From Straminergon stramineum (lineage: Eukaryota > Streptophyta > Bryopsida > Hypnales > Calliergonaceae), in contig OY987268.1 in the NCBI GenBank assembly GCA_963920665.1, positions 17,300,501 through 17,364,500 on the forward strand: a stretch of 64,000 nucleotides of DNA. Reading direction: 5' to 3'. A program made the translations under genes and the position numbers. Of the stretch, positions 11,791 through 23,479 are shown one piece after another. The notes under the pieces are model-generated. The model was not told the origin of the DNA, did no database searches, and saw only the letters and a program-made list of their open reading frames with translations. Each line of letters begins with the position of its first letter. Position 1 is the stretch's first letter.

Positions 11791-12132
11791 TGATTGCATG
11801 CTACGTTCATCCCCCCTATCCAATATACAAACTAATACAACAAGTACAAATTGTACATTGGTTGGTAGGCCGCATATTCTGGTGCCTTGCAGGTCCTCTG
11901 ACAAAGGTGCAATGAATTTGGGCCATGAAATTGGGTACCTTTACATAACTGCCGATGCTTTGGTGGTGGTTGTAGTCTTTCATTCTTTCAGTTTACTTCT
12001 AATGGGAAGGTTTATATTTGTATATGCATGTTAGTTTCACTTTAGTTTGAGGTAGTGGTGAATAGAAGACTTGGAGAACAACATGTTGGGTTCAAGAGAA
12101 AGGGACCTCATGGATGAGCAAAGGATTACAAT

Positions 12133-12474
12133 GTGGTGAGCAAGGGTCTAAGATATGGAGAGGTAGAGAGGCAATGTAAGTGTCAACAATGGCTAAGGGA
12201 GAGAGAAAAAGGAGTGAGGTTGCTCGCTACTATCCATGATGAATTAGAGGTACAAATGGAGATGTATGCACAAGAGCTCTTACTTTTTGTGTCCGAAATT
12301 GTGGATTTTTTTACAATGAAGATGCAAGGTTGTTTGGAGGCATCTTCTAAATTGAAGATTATGAAGCGTTTTTTGGAGGATGATCAGGGAGGGAGAGTAG
12401 GATGGAGTTGGTGTTGTCGTGAAGTGTACTCTCTGGCAATGTCAGTTACACAACAGGAGGAGGATGCAAAATGA
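12133..12474 (+). pseudogene. Possible coding remnant (113 codons), unknown
   Basis: This is a G/A-rich sense strand with codon-like composition, unlike the flanks. The product is charged and helix-prone, with a Glu/Arg-rich start and ELEVQMEMYAQELL-type heptads. It might be part of a transposon accessory protein or a decayed host gene. No family was recognised and no splice partner is clear. Confidence 0.25.
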
Positions 12475-13840
12475 AAATAACATTGTGTGGTTTTTGAATG
12501 AAATAATGGCAGGGGCGATTGATACGAAGTTCGAGAAGACATGCATCAAGAGGTAAATTGATATTTTTGAACAATTACTGAAACTATGACTTCGCATTTG
12601 TGCATTTTGTAACTTGTGCTTATATTTAAGTTATGGAAGATTTCTTTTCAATATGTATCTACTACCTCATACTTTAATTTCATTTTAGTACATAGTCTCT
12701 TTGCACATACTCTTTCATAATTTGGATTGTGAACTATGTAAAACTTTATTTTTTGTAAGTAATAATATATACCTTTTGTACAATTACATATTCCTTGTAT
12801 AGTTCCTTACTCTTTGTACAAATTTGTACTTGGTTATTTTGTATATATAGACTATGGTGACCTATCATACCATTTGAATGCTCTTCGAAGGCGCAGTAAC
12901 AATATTTGGATGGACTTCTAAATCATATGTGTGATATGTCACCTTTAATATGGAATGTTGTTAGGGATGGAATTTGGAGCCGCACACCCCATCGCCTTCT
13001 CCAATGTGACAACTCTTTTTGTGGTTGGTGAGAGAAGGTGTTTCAGGCTCCTTGTTTCTAGTGTTGCGCTTCGGTTTGCTTTGTATTTTTGCTTAGTGAA
13101 GTCCTTTGGGCTTTGGACTCTTCATTTTCGATGTTGTATGTGGCAATGTCTAACCATGTTCCATTCCGTAACTCCATGTTTATTCAATAATGCATCACTT
13201 TTTATTTTCCATTTTGTAGCTCTAGACTGTCTTGTTCAACAATGCATCAAGACTTACTTCCTATTGTGCAGTAATAGACCTTTTTCCTTGGCCAATGGAA
13301 GTTGTGACTTTGATTGTTTGGTTACTTTTTTAGACAATGATGTTTCAGAAACATTGACTTTAAAGCAAGGCAATATTGCCTACTATCTAGAAATTTGTAG
13401 TTGTAGACATATGTGTCAACTATCAAACTATTAATATTGTCGTCAATCCTAGTGAAGCATTGTTTGAGGAAGTAGTGGTGACAAAAGCCCTTGCACTTTT
13501 CTGTGAGTCAATTAATCAAACTATGTAAAGGTTTGTATTTGCAATTCTTATTAGTTCCATTTTACTTCAATTTCAACTTCCTGTTTGACTTGATTCAATA
13601 AGGATGCAGAAAGAAAGACACAAGAGGAGAAGTTTAATTTCAATTCTTCAACTATGTATTATAGTTGTAATGTAATGCACACTTATTAGTACTAACAGAA
13701 AGCTTGTTGTGTTTAAATGCAATCCAACTAAATCTAGCAATTTAAATTGATAGTGAAGGATGGTTTAGGATTCCAAAGACTTATTGTTTATATTGTAAGT
13801 AAGCTCATTTCCTTGTACATCATCAATTTTTTTATTGGTT
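12475..13840. other. AT-rich stretch without recognised gene
   Basis: It holds an open frame at 12955-13434 (159 codons), rich in Phe/Leu/Cys and without a recognisable domain. Its composition suggests a chance frame or decayed transposon sequence. Confidence 0.25.
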
Positions 13841-13854
13841 CATGTACTACTTCT

Positions 13855-14540
13855 ATACAAGGGGTGCTAGTTGTACTAGGAGAACTACATGTCTATCAAT
13901 AGCAATAAGTAAATGGAATGTTTTGACACTGCTACACTACCATCCTAAGGTTCCAACAATAAGGATTGTATTGTTTATAACTGAGTGTCAGGATCTAGAG
14001 TTCTTAGAAATACATTCAGTTCTAAAATTGTAGTGTGTGTACTAGGACAATTGCATTTCTATTGAAAGTAATAAGTGAAAGGAATGTTCATACATTGTTG
14101 CACTACCATCTTATATTTCTAGGAATATGAACTATACTAATTATAACCAAGGTTTAGAATTCACAATTCTTGATATACATTTAGTTCAAAAAATTTAGTG
14201 TTTGTAGTATTTGTACTAGGATGACTACATTTCAATCAACAACAGTAAGTGAAAGGAATGTTTGTACACTCTTGCACTACCATCCTATAGTTCCAAAATA
14301 AACAATATGAGCTGTACTAATTATAAAAAGGTTTCAAGATTCAAAATTCTTAGAAATACATTTAATTAAAGTATTTGTAGTGTTTATAGTATTTGTACTA
14401 TAGTTCTACCAATAGCGGTAAGTGAAAGGAATGTTTGTACATTGTTGTGCTACCATCCTATGGTTTCACAGTAAAGATTGTTCCCACTTGTACTCAAGGT
14501 TTGAGTTTCAAAGTTCTTCAAATACATGTAGTACAAAAAC
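13855..14540 (+). repeat. Degenerate tandem array, about four units of roughly 175-180 bp
   Basis: TACTAGG/TACTATAG, then AATAAGTGAAAGGAATG, then GCACTACCATCCTA recur near 13870, 14040, 14215 and 14395. The array resumes after the MITE at 14543-14961. Confidence 0.7.
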
Positions 14541-14542
14541 AT

Positions 14543-14961
14543 AAGGTAGACCAGCTCATTTCCGTCAGCTTCCTATAACCACCATCCTAGTTTTGGCCCC
14601 ATCACCACCTTAAAACCCTCCCAAGTCCATTCATTGCATTGACAATTTCAATGCATTAATTTCAACTTTGGTAACGTGTTAGCCTTTGATTGGTGGAAAC
14701 TCCGGTGTTAATAGGTAAATGTAATGGCGGTTATAGGTTGAGGATAGAACATTTATGACTCTAGTCTAGTGGCGAATTTGTAATTTAGGGCAGACCATTT
14801 TTAAAATTCATAGAAATTACAATTTTTATCGTAAAATTATAATTCCACTTGGATTTGATTCGTGAAACATGCGCACACCTCTGAAAAATATGTACCCCTC
14901 TTGGAGTTGGTCCTAATATACTCAGATTGTGAATCAGGGTGGTAATAGGCTGGTCTACCTT
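14543..14961. mobile_element. TA-flanked mariner/Stowaway-like MITE, about 0.42 kb
   Basis: Ends AAGGTAGACCAGC and GCTGGTCTACCTT are flanked by TA. The surrounding tandem-repeat unit serves as the empty site, which supports a TA target duplication. Confidence 0.75.
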
Positions 14962-15226
14962 AGTGTGTGTAGTATTTGTATTACGTTGAGTCAGACCTTA
15001 CATATTGAATAATTGATAGTAGAACAAAAAATACATTGTGCACACATTAGATATTTAAAGCATGTCCACTATTGGGTAGCTTGTATGGACTAATGTACAC
15101 TATTGTTCTTCTATCACCCAATCTCTTCATTTCTTACATTCACTCTTATAAATTTGATGGTATAATTTTATAATTCTGTTGAACTTCATATAGCGGTTTG
15201 GGTACTGTATTGTGACACCTTAGCTC

Positions 15227-15692
15227 ATGTTCTATCCTATTGTTAATAGGGTCGAGTGGCATAATATGTCTTTCCTTCCCAAATGCAAGACAAACCTACA
15301 TCATTACCTTGAATGGGTTGATGAGGAAGTGGAGAAGTGGAAGAGAAAGCTTCCATTTTTTGGTTCAGATGAAGTAAGAGGTTTCTTACTACAAGAAGAT
15401 GGTGAGAGTTGAAGTGGGTTGAAGCTGTAAATTCAGAACTTTTACTTATAGAAATTTGCACCAAAATTGGATAGAGAGAAGAGGTGGAGGCGCCAACTCA
15501 CCAAGTGTAGGGATAGAGGTGCCAAGCCTAGGGGAGTGGATTCCAAATTGGCTTGAGGATGTGACTTATTACTCTGACAATGATGACGTTCACAGATGTT
15601 GCCCCATCATTGATGAGTTCCCAACTTCGTACCTACAATTTACAGAGGTTGTATACAATGCTAGATGGAGGCAACAACAATGGACGAAGTGA
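15227..15692 (+). pseudogene. Possible coding remnant in two open pieces
   Basis: Two frames (15227-15412 and 15456-15692) have plausible codon composition. The first has HHYLEWVDEEVEKWKRKLPF; the second has LGEWIPNWLEDVTYYSDNDD and ends WRQQQW before a stop. They could be exons or a frameshifted remnant. No family was recognised. Confidence 0.25.
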
Positions 15693-15767
15693 GGGGGCAC
15701 ACGGAGATAGGGTGGATATTTTTCCTAATACAACTATTAACAAGTTGTAACAAAGTTATACTACAAA

Positions 15768-15902
15768 AAAAATCTATGTTTGCCTCAACAAAATCTACAT
15801 GAAGTGCTTGTTGAGGCAAACGCAAAATCTGCGCTTTTTTGTGTTTGCCTCAACAAACATGTCATGTAGATTTTGTTGAGGCAAATGCAAATTTCTTCTA
15901 GT
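15768..15902. mobile_element. Fold-back MITE, about 135 bp
   Basis: Two inverted arms share TTTGCCTCAACAAAATCTAC. Each arm also contains a shorter TTTGCCTCAACA...TGTTGAGGCAAA hairpin, so the RNA would fold repeatedly. The right end is CTTCTAGTG, a CACTA-like terminus. Confidence 0.7.
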
Positions 15903-16124
15903 GTTAGTCTATAGAGTGCATCTTTGTTTGTAACTAAAGCATTGCTACCTCCATACATTATGTGCAATTACTTTTATTATGTTCATCAATAAATATGCTT
16001 CACGTCATAAAATGTATATATAAATATATATTATCCATAGGTTAGAGTCCTTACAGTGGTCTGCAATATATACACATACTATATGATATATATAGTTCTA
16101 TACAAAATCTACAAATTGTACAAC

Positions 16125-17370
16125 ACTAGTAGAAAATAGGGTCAAATGTGACTAGTGTAAAAATGACTGAAAAATGACTTTTAGTCATTGTTTAGTCACC
16201 AAAGTTGACATGTTAATATAAGCTACAGTCATTTATCAAACATTCAAAGGAATAGTTGAGGATGCCTAGATGAGATGAGCAATGAAAATTGTTGTCATCC
16301 ATAGTTTTGTCTATGTATTGTAGCACTATTGTTGATGTGGATTGCGTCAAGTCGTACTTGAGTTGTGCTGTCATAAACTGAGTGCAATAAGTGACTATGG
16401 TAGAATGGAGTAATGACTAACAATGGGCTATTGCCTACTGAGGAAATTGAATTGAATTTGAAGATACAAATGGACTAGATGGACAGCTTAGATGGATGGA
16501 TATGATGAATCAAATAGATGGATCAGATAAACCTAATCGACGACTTAGATGGATGGATCAAATAGACCTAATCGATGATTTAGATGGATGGATCAGAAAG
16601 ACCTAATTGATGGCTTAGATGGATGGATTAAATAGACCTAATCGACAGCTTAGATGGATGGTTCAAATGGACATTTTATATGGACAAATCAAATTTCTTC
16701 CTTCTAGGGCAATTCAGGTGGATGGATGAAATTTCATCTCAGCAACAAATAGAAGGCTTAGATTGTATTTTAACAACAAATAGATGGCTTGAATTTTAGG
16801 TCAAATGCCTTTCTACTTTTGTAGCAGCTAACATGTGGTATGTTGTAATTGCATCTCACTTATTAGTCATTGATTAGTCCTTTTTTAGTCATTTGTGTAG
16901 TCATTATATTTAGTCATAGAATATTTACATGTTTGTGTAAATGTCAAGTTGTAATAAATGCCCTTCCATTTGTGTAATTTAACCATAATCAATTGATTTG
17001 TGGGTGTATGTTTTGTGGGTGTGAGCACCAATTTATCCACCTTTGATAAATCACAAGGACAACTAAATTCTTGGGTTTTAACTAAACGGTTACTATTTTG
17101 GAGTGTCTAAGCAAGGTCCATTGTGCCTTTTAAGCAATGGATCTTTTCTAAGCGCTTAAGTGTACCCATATGTGTGGAAATATCACAAAATACAACTTCT
17201 AATGTGAACTAAAGTAGTTGGCCAAATGAAGTAGGCCACTATGGTTTTGGTGTAAAAGACCAATTAGATAAGGACTAACATCACCAACCTCTAAATGACT
17301 CTTTTTCCTTTTTGAAAATATAAAATTCATCCCAATCTAACCTTCGTAACCAAAGTTATGGGCAGATGAG
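16125..17370. other. Intergenic stretch with a CACTA-like left end
   Basis: CACTAGTAGAAAA occurs near 16,125 without a matching right end nearby. Several TAGTCAT repeats follow. No gene was recognised apart from the tandem array listed within it. Confidence 0.35.
16480..16672 (+). repeat. Minisatellite, about five units of ~36 bp
   Basis: The unit core is CTTAGATGGATGGATCAAAT followed by AGACCTAATCGA. Units vary by a few substitutions. Confidence 0.85.
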
Positions 17371-17619
17371 GTTTGACTACCATGGTTGTTCTGGCGAACA
17401 GTTCGACAACACGACGAACACGACGTCCAACACGTCAAGTAGACCCTCTTGTCCGTCTAATAGAGTCAAACTTAGCTTTGACTTTTTTTTTAAAATTCAC
17501 CCTGCCCGTGAGGCCACCTAGATGCCATGTGGCAAACACGTGTTTTCTACGTGGCATCCTAAAGGGGCGCATGCGGGTGTGGGCAACCACGGGTGTAGGT
17601 AATTATAGATAGGGCGACT

Positions 17620-18360
17620 TCGGGTTCAAGGTGGTAGGCGACCGCGGGTGGGAAGTACTTGGCGACTTGCGAGGCAAAGACATGAAGTTGGAGCCTAAAG
17701 AGAGTAACGCCTCACAAATACCTACAGGCGCCCCAAAAGACCCGTAGTTGCCTCCTAGCGGACCCGCACGCGCCTCAAAAGACCTGTAGTCGCCTTCCAG
17801 AGGACCCGCAAGCGCCCTTGGACCTGCAGTCACCCTACCCAGAACCCGCAGTCGCCTTGTCTAGGACCTGTAGTCGCCCTGTCTAGGACCCGCAGTCGCC
17901 CCTAGACCTGCAGTCGCCCTATCCAGGACGTGCAATCGCCTTGTCCAAGACCTGTAGTCGCCCTGTCCGGGACCTACAGTCGCCCCTAGACCTGCAGTCG
18001 CCTTGTCCAGGACCTGTAGTCGCCCTGTCCAGGAGCTGCAGTCACCCCTAGACTTGTAGTCGCCTTGTCCAGGACCTGTAGTCGCCCTGTCCAGGACCCG
18101 CAGTCACCCTATCCAGGACCCGAAGTCGCCTTGTCCAGGACCCGTAGTCGCCCCTAGACCCGTAGTCGCCTTGTCCAGGACCTGCAGTCGCCCTATCCTA
18201 GACCCGCAGTCGCCCTGTCCAAAACCCGCAGTCGCCCTGTCCAGGACCCGCAGTTGCCCCTAGACCCGTAATCGCCCTGTCCAGGACCCGCAGTCGCCCC
18301 TAGATCCGCAGTCGCCTTGTCCAAGACAAGTAATCACCCGTGGACCCGCAATCGCCCAGG
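17620..18360 (+). repeat. GC-rich minisatellite, block A, units ~20-25 bp
   Basis: The unit is CAGTCGCCCTGTCCAGGACC with a variant CAGTCGCCCCTAGACC. Variation is mainly C/T and G/A at CpG sites, as expected of methylated DNA decaying. Confidence 0.9.
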
Positions 18361-18424
18361 ACTCGAATGCGCCCTACCAGACCCGTGGTCACTCCCCAAG
18401 ATCTGCGTGCGCCCCTTGCAGACC

Positions 18425-19690
18425 GCGAATTCAACCAAATTGGGCTCAACAACAATAAGACTTGAACTCGCCCTCACCCGTGGTCGCCCAAAACCTGAAC
18501 TCGCCCAAGACCCGAGGTCGCCCCCTACCCGAAGTCGCCCCCCATTCCACCAAATTGGGCTCAACAACAATAAGACTTGAACGCACCCTCACCCACGGTC
18601 GCCCAAGACCTAAACTCGCCCAAGACCCGAGGTCGCCCCCTACCCGAAGTCGCCCCCCATTCCACCAAATTGGGCTCAACAACAACAAGACTTGAACTCG
18701 CCCTCACCCGCGGTCGCCCAAGACTTGAACTCGCCCAAGACCCGAGGTCGCCCCCCAATCCACCAAATTGGGCTCAACAACAACAAGACTTGAACACGCC
18801 CTCACCCACGGTCGCCCAAGACCTGAACTCGCCCAAGACCCGAGGTCGCCCCCTACCCAAAGTTGCCCCCCATTCCACCAAATTGGGCTCAACAACAACA
18901 AGACTTGAACGCGCCCTCACCCGTGGTCGCCCAAGACCTGAACTCGCCCCCTACCCGAAGTCGCCCCCCAATCCACCAAATTGGGCTCAACAACAACAAG
19001 ACTTGAACGCGCCCTCACCCGTGGTCGCCCAAGACCTGAACTCGCCCCCTACCCGAAGTCGCCCCCCAATCCACCAAATTGGGCTCAACAACAACAAGAC
19101 TTGAACGCGCCCTCACCCGTGGTCGCCCAAGACTTGAACTCGCCCCCTACCCGAAGTCGCCCCCTAATCCACCAAATTGGGCTCAACAACAACAAGACTT
19201 GAACGCGCCCTCACCCGCGATCGCCCAAGACCCGAGGTCGCCCCCTACCCGAAGTCGCCCCCCAATCCACCAAATTGGGCTCAACAACAACAAGACTTGA
19301 ACTCGCCCTCACTCGTGGTCGCCCAAGACCTGAACTCGCCCCCTACCCAAAGTCGCCCCCCAATCCACCAAATTGGGCTCAACAACAACAAGACTTGAAC
19401 GCGCCCTCACCCACGGTCGCCCAAGACCCGAAGTCGCCCCCATTCCACCAAATTGGGCTCAACAACAACAAGACTTGAACTTGCCCTCACCCGCGGTCGC
19501 CCAAGACCCGAGGTCGCTCCCTACCCAAAGTCGCCCCCCATTCCACCAAATTGGGCTCAACAACAACAAGACTTGAACTTGCCCCCACCCGCGGTCGCCC
19601 AAGACCCGAGGTCGCCCCCCAATCCACCAAATTAGGCTCAACAACAACAAGACTTGAACTCGCCTCCACCCGTGATCGCCCAAGACCTAT
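18425..19690 (+). repeat. Higher-order minisatellite, block B, about 13 units of 80-116 bp
   Basis: ATTGGGCTCAACAACAACAA recurs with spacing mostly 98 bp and otherwise 80-82 or 114-116. Units gain or lose sub-blocks of 16-18 bp of the CCCGAAGTCGCCC type. Long proline-rich open frames on both strands are by-products of the repeat. Confidence 0.92.
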
Positions 19691-19904
19691 AGTCACCTCT
19701 ATCTTAAAGTCAAGTCAATGCAGGAACCAACATACCACAAGATATGAGCCATCTCCAACTCTAATGAAGTCAAGCTTAATTGCATCTTCCATACACTATA
19801 ATTGACATGTCCTTCAATGCTCGTAGTTAGTTAATACTACAGAATTAGTCTATAAATACAGAAATTTTAGTATGACTAATTAGAAAAATTGAAGAGGGTT
19901 TTCC

Positions 19905-19940
19905 AAACCCTAAACCCTAACCCTATACCCTAAACCCTAC
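19905..19940 (+). repeat. Interstitial telomere-like tract (CCCTAAA)n
   Basis: Four to five degenerate CCCTAAA units. A two-unit version occurs at 21457-21471. Confidence 0.85.
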
Positions 19941-20156
19941 AGAAAAACTATGGACCTTCTCCATGTATGCTAGTCCAAAAGTAATATACTTCTATTTTTT
20001 AGGATGGATAAAATGACACACACATGTAAGTTGCTTTTCATTATATGTCGTAAAAAAGTTTGAACTCCTAAACCTTGTACTTGTAAGATAAAAACCATTC
20101 AAAGTGTCATTTCCTAAATTTTTAATCTTCAATAAATTAAATATTCATTCACCCCT

Positions 20157-20696
20157 TCAAATGTGTTTTAAATCCCCTTGATGTATCAAGGGGAGGACTA
20201 TATTGAAATTCCTATATTGGAGGATGGAAAATGAAATGATGAGGAGAAGGGCTTCCCCAAGTCTCCATTTCATAAACCATTTCTTATGTAGATAAAAAGA
20301 TTTCTTCTTCATGCATCCCATAGTGTTAGTATTTTTTTTGTACATGGTTTTCCCCAAAAGGGAAGGTCTCCTCTCAATATACTCCCTCCAAAAATTAAAA
20401 TAGGAAATGGTCATGTTGAATTTGACATGACCACGAGGGAAAAATAAAATGTCAAGGAGAAGAGCTTCCCCAAGTCTCCATTTCTTAAACCACTTCTTAT
20501 GTAGATAAAAAGATTTCTTCTTCGTGCATCCCACGGTATTAGTATTTTTTTTGTACATGATTTCCCCCAAAAGGGAAGGTCTCCTCTCAATGTACTCCCT
20601 CCAAAAATTAAAATAGGAAATGGTTACGTTGAATTTGACATGACCACAAGGATGGATGAAGGAGAAATGAAATGTTAGGAAAAAGGGCTTTTCCAA
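20157..20696 (-). other. Open frame made by a 213-bp tandem duplication (179 codons)
   Basis: Units starting at GCTTCCCCAAGTCTCC (20251 and 20464) are 213 bases apart, exactly 71 codons, and a partial third follows about 223 bases on. The frame stays open across the copies, and the repeated product contains WREYIERRPSLLG and KKKSFYLHKKW. It is the longest frame in the window but matches no family I know. It could be a remnant of a transposon protein. Confidence 0.35.
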
Positions 20697-20879
20697 ATCT
20701 CCACTTCCTAAATCAATTTGCTTTCTTTATTACTTAATTAACTTTTGATCACTTAGTATTGAATGCCTTAGTTTTAGGATTTTCTGGAGTTATTCCTTAG
20801 AAAAGGGGGGAGTGGTACTTGAAAAGTTTGAACGCCTTCCCTCCACTTTATAAGGGGGGAAACTCAAACTCATGTTTTT

Positions 20880-21385
20880 TGGCGCCTTTGACCCGCGGTC
20901 GCCCCATACGTAGCCGCCTCCATCGTCATGAACTAGACAACCTCTTGAGTCTGAGACCTACAATCGCCCCATTAGCCGTGGTCACCCAAGAAATGACCTG
21001 TGGTCGCCCCCCTAAGCCCCCTTCTACCCGCATTTGCCCCCCCTAGACCCGCACTCACCCCCCTAGACCCGTAGTCGCCCCCTTCTACCTGCACTCGCCC
21101 CCCCCCTCGACCCGCACTCGCCCCCCCCCCTCGACCTGTAGTCGCCCTGGATTAGACCCGTAGTCGCCCCAGATTGAACTCGCAGTCGCCCTCATTCTAG
21201 GACCCGCGGTCGCCCCACCTTACCCGCACGCGCCCCACCCGCACGCGCCCCACCCCTCGACCTGTAGTCGCCCTGGATTAGACCCGCAGTCGCCCCAGAT
21301 TGAACCCGCAGCTGCCCTCATTCTAGGACCCGCGGTTGCCCCACCTTACCTGCACGCGCCCCACCCGCAGTCGCCTATGGTGACG
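20880..21385 (+). repeat. GC-rich minisatellite, block C
   Basis: Same CCCGCAGTCGCCC motif as blocks A and B, with poly-C tracts and a larger duplicated unit of about 125 bp (CGACCTGTAGTCGCCCTGGA near 21133 and 21257). Confidence 0.85.
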
Positions 21386-22039
21386 TGGTCAAAGCTTTCC
21401 ACGTCACTATTGACAACCCGCCATGTAAGATAAAAATTTTGGTTGCCCTGCCTGAAAACCCTAAACCCTAATTTCGCGCTCGTCAAATTTGTCTCGTATA
21501 TGCAACACTCGTCTTATACGACATGCGACATCAGACGAACAACTCGACACCCAAACCCCAAAACACGTTCGACAGAACAACTATGTTGACTACTAATCGG
21601 TTCATCAAACTTCATCCACGACTTAGGTCTAGTTTCCTAACTTGAAATAACTTGAAATTTTGCAGAGGTGCTTAAAAAACGTGGTTTTACCTAACTCTAG
21701 AGTTTGGCTTTAATTGGATACTTTTATGAACATCTCATCCAAACCTAAGCTAAACTTCATCCTTTTTTATCTTATTGAATTTTTTGATCTTTTCATGAGG
21801 AAGGTTTTCTATGAACTCTACTGATTTTACTTTACAAGGCTCGGGACCCATAGCTAATGTTTAGATTCTTCTAATTATGATCAATCAAGAATTACTTTCT
21901 TGCTCATTACTTCCTACTTTCTTGCTTACTACTTTGGGACAATCATGTGTCATGACTTTATTAGTCCCAGTTTTAAAAAGGAGAAAAAACAACATTCCAA
22001 GCTTTAGTTGGAAATTTGAGCCAACTTTGGTTGGAAATA

Positions 22040-22097
22040 ATACCCCCTACAGGTTGGATGTAGCTCCTTGGTTAGAAATGGGTGGTTCTACTATATA
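22040..22097. mobile_element. Fragment or right end of a TA-flanked MITE
   Basis: GGTTAGAAATGGGTGGTTCTACTATA matches the right ends of the elements at 33897-34283 and 48946-49337. The left end was not located. Confidence 0.45.
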
Positions 22098-22415
22098 CTA
22101 TCTTAACCCCTAAAGGCCCAAGGCCTTTAATTAGGGGATTCAAAACATCATTGTTTTTGAAGTGTTATAGATCTAAATGTCACTAAGGTTTGAAAATCTT
22201 AATAGTACTATCTTGTAGTGTACATATTATAGATGATGTGAATCAAATTTGGAGTCATTTGGCCACAAAGATGAAAAGATTATAATGTCTTAGTGTTGAA
22301 AAAGGATGTTGAAATTTTCTAGAAGCACATTTGGAGGTAAAATTTGATTCTAAACATACTCAAATGAAAAAACTTTAAACTATAAAGTGCTTCCAAACCA
22401 ACACACAAATACATT

Positions 22416-23479
22416 CACTACTAGAAAAATCAACGTCCAAAACAACAAGAAAAATGTTGATTTGTTTGAGCAATTTTATGTTAATTTTGATGTGTTGACT
22501 TGGATAGTGTCCAACAAGAAAGTGTTGATTTTTTTTTTTTTGATTTGAATAAGTGCAAAAAATATAAAAATAAAAATTCAATAGAACTATCCTATTAGAG
22601 GTAGCCACGTGACAGGCACTACCTAGGCAATCCTCCTCATGAGCATCTAGTGGGGCCACCAAGGTTTGATCCTTGGACCTTGCGGTTGATATCCAAGAGT
22701 TCTATCCATTACACCATGCATGGTTTCATTTGATTACAACAAGGAAATAAATTGTATCTACTTAGTTCTTTCAATTTCTTTCCTTTGATTTGTGAATTCA
22801 ACAGACTTTGGTGACCATTATGGAATAGTAAAACAATTTTTTTCAAAAACAATTGAGCTAAGGAAAGTTGGAAAATGAAGTCAGATTTCACCTCCAAAAA
22901 TTCATTTGGAATTTTGAGTCTCCAATACAAAGTTATGGACAAAATTCATAGAGGATGTTTAAAAATGTCAAAGAAAATGTTCATTCCAAACCCTCTTTGA
23001 ATTTTGTCCATAACTTTTGATTGAAGACTCAAATTTGCACAAGAATTTTTGGAAGTGAAAGTTAGCTTCATTTCACAACATTTCTAAGTTCAAAATTTTC
23101 TGAAAAAGGTTATTGTACTATGCCAAAACGGCCACCAAAGTCTTTTGATTTTTATAAACATCAAATTGTGAATGATTAAATGAAAAAAGAAAATTCTAGA
23201 ATTCCAACCATGGTGACTAAAATCAACATTTGGGCGGTTGGAATTTTAAAACAAATGATGAAAATTTATTTGAAATTCTTGTAAGTCAAAATTACCTAAA
23301 AAAAGTGTTGAGTTTTTTGTTGACTTGGAAGTTGTACTATTTGAATCAACAAAAATTTTGTTACCATTTTGTTAACTTGTGTTGAATCAACAAAAAAAAA
23401 AATTTTAAATTGATAAAATTGCCACTTCAATAGAAATTTGTTGATTTTTGGTTGATTTCAACATCAATTTCTAATAGTG
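22416..23479. mobile_element. CACTA-type element, 1,064 bp, with 3-bp target duplication
   Basis: It begins CACTACTAGAAAAATCAAC and ends CTAATAGTG, and is flanked on both sides by ATT (22413-22415 and 23480-23482). The related uninterrupted element at 50851-51826 gives the empty site. No transposase is present. Confidence 0.85.
22529..22722 (-). mobile_element. tRNA-derived SINE-like sequence
   Basis: On the minus strand it has an A-box-like TGGTGTAATGGATAG, CTTGGATATCAACC, and a B-box-like GGATCAAACC, then a body and an A-rich tail (T-run at 22529-22541 on the + strand). TTGATT on both sides could be the target duplication. It is too altered to be a working tRNA gene. Confidence 0.55.

Larger units (their letters stand above)
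17370..21600. mobile_element. Candidate large element bounded by diverged inverted ends with GC-rich minisatellites
   Basis: The left edge has TTGTTCTGGCGAAC near 17385, and the right edge has its inverted relative GTTCGACAGAACAA near 21570. Inward of both lie GC-rich arrays built on a CCGCAGTCGCCC motif, with AT-rich DNA in the centre. The inverted ends are weak, so the single-element view is inference. Confidence 0.35.

Noticed and set aside
18317..19805. Many overlapping open frames on both strands giving proline-rich repeats
   Set aside because: They follow directly from the minisatellite lacking stop codons. The frames overlap on both strands and end where the array ends.
19905..19940. 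True chromosome end
   Set aside because: The tract is only about 36 bases, degenerate and surrounded by repeat DNA on both sides.
22529..22722. A functional tRNA gene on the minus strand
   Set aside because: The A- and B-box-like words are present, but the stems do not close properly and an A-rich tail follows, so a SINE-like copy fits better.
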